Positions 5,925 to 6,363 of a stretch of DNA of 6,363 bases are shown piece by piece. Source of the DNA: Candidatus Parcubacteria bacterium (lineage in GTDB: Bacteria > Patescibacteriota > Minisyncoccia > Minisyncoccales > JAUWXI01); NCBI GenBank assembly GCA_030616435.1, contig JAUWXI010000021.1:1-6363 (forward strand), written 5' to 3'. Position numbers and translations under genes: made by a program. How positions within the stretch are numbered: position 1 is the first letter of the stretch; each line of letters starts with the position of its first letter. Under the pieces are notes generated by a model, which did no database searches, was not told where the DNA came from, and was given only the letters and a program-made list of their open reading frames with translations.

Positions 5925-6363
5925 TTTATTGGTAGTGTGAACCAAAATGTACTCCCCACCCCCTCCTTGGATTGGAATCCAATTTTCCCCCCCGACCTTT
6001 CAATAATTGATTTCGAGATGAATAATCCTAAACCTGAACCCTGAGTTTGATATCTTAAAACATTCTCTGATCTAAAAAATTTTTGAAAAATATGCTTTTG
6101 GTCCTTTTTGGGAATACCAACTCCACCATCCTTGATCTCAAAATAGACATTTTTCCCTTTTTTTTCAATTTTGACGAAAACCTGTCTCTTTCCCTTTGTA
6201 TAACGAATAGCATTGTCTATTAAATTTTCTATTACCTGACCTATCTGGAAAGGGTCAGCAAAAACTCTTGGTAAACCTTTCTCACATGTAAATTTTATCT
6301 CCACATTAGAGGCTTTAGCAAAGAAACTGAACTCTGAAATGAATTTTTCAGTCAGATCTTTAA
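5921..6363 (-). CDS. Sensor histidine kinase, C-terminal catalytic part (5' end outside window)
   Basis: The frame is open to the window edge and gives 146 visible residues; the sensor and dimerization parts with the phosphorylated His are not in view. The visible part is an almost whole HATPase_c domain. It shows the N box ENLIDNAIRYT (45-55 of the visible part), G1 box DGGVGI (78-83; DxGxGI is the usual form), F box FQKFF (92-96) and G2 box GSGLGLFISKSIIE (108-121). These bind ATP for autophosphorylation. The GTG at 6304 could be mistaken for a start, but it lies in the middle of the domain (SNVEIKF) with the reading frame continuing upstream, so it is internal. The stop TGA overlaps the response regulator ATG by 4 bases, so the two are very probably a cognate pair. 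The sensed signal cannot be told from this window. Confidence 0.93.
   Translation of the reverse strand, partial: KDLTEKFISEFSFFAKASNVEIKFTCEKGLPRVFADPFQIGQVIENLIDNAIRYTKGKRQVFVKIEKKGKNVYFEIKDGGVGIPKKDQKHIFQKFFRSENVLRYQTQGSGLGLFISKSIIERSGGKIGFQSKEGVGSTFWFTLPIK

Noticed and set aside
5943..5945. Upstream ATG as the start of the response regulator
   Set aside because: It adds seven residues not fitting the receiver fold, while the ATG at 5924 gives the standard N-terminus and the ATGA overlap.
5987..5993. Run of seven G (minus strand) in the kinase gene as a phase-variation site
   Set aside because: It codes normally for S-G-G-K in a conserved part, is short for a slippage switch, and the frame is intact on both sides.
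6302..6304. GTG as the start of a short 127-residue kinase-like protein
   Set aside because: The frame continues upstream to the window edge with a sensible kinase linker, and a start here would cut the ATPase domain; the gene is partial, not short.

Overview
The window is a single, completely packed minus-strand operon read from right to left. It encodes a two-component signalling pair followed by the core and the minor pilins of a type IV pilus or type II secretion-like machine. I see no non-coding stretch longer than 6 bases, and no promoter, terminator, RNA gene, CRISPR array or insertion sequence. Both ends of the operon are cut by the window edges.

Order in the direction of transcription: the C-terminal half of a sensor histidine kinase (6363-5921), a stand-alone receiver-domain response regulator (5924-5562), the PilB/GspE assembly ATPase (5555-3810), the PilC/GspF inner-membrane platform protein (3810-2593), and four prepilin-like proteins in the order FimT/GspH-like (2589-2080), PilV/GspI-like (2078-1641), PilW/GspJ-like (1637-840) and PilX/GspK-like (843-1, incomplete). 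The last four follow the classical H-I-J-K (fimT-pilV-pilW-pilX) order, the set known in other bacteria to form the pilus priming and tip complex. No major pilin, prepilin peptidase, PilT or PilM-N-O is seen inside the window.

Organism: low-GC, tightly overlapping genes, mostly without Shine-Dalgarno sequences. The style of the proteins (PilB with an eroded zinc motif, a PilW ending in a short GRNL tail, a receiver gene just before pilB, prepilin leaders made from short DNA repeats) resembles Candidate Phyla Radiation genomes, most likely Patescibacteria/Parcubacteria. This is pattern recognition, not a search result. TGA acts as a stop codon (ATGA overlaps at 842-840 and 5923-5921), so the UGA-glycine code of Gracilibacteria/Absconditabacteria does not apply.

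How it may work together: the kinase senses an unknown signal and phosphorylates the receiver. Co-transcription suggests that the receiver acts on pilus assembly, perhaps by touching PilB or PilC, since it has no DNA-binding domain. PilB drives PilC to pull pilins out of the membrane, and the four minor pilins would start and cap the fibre. The main oddities are a 10-bp tandem duplication that appears to have turned an ATGA overlap into a short gap before pilB, a heptamer-repeat tract that encodes a prepilin leader peptide, and a phage-structural-protein-like module inserted into the PilW-like pilin.
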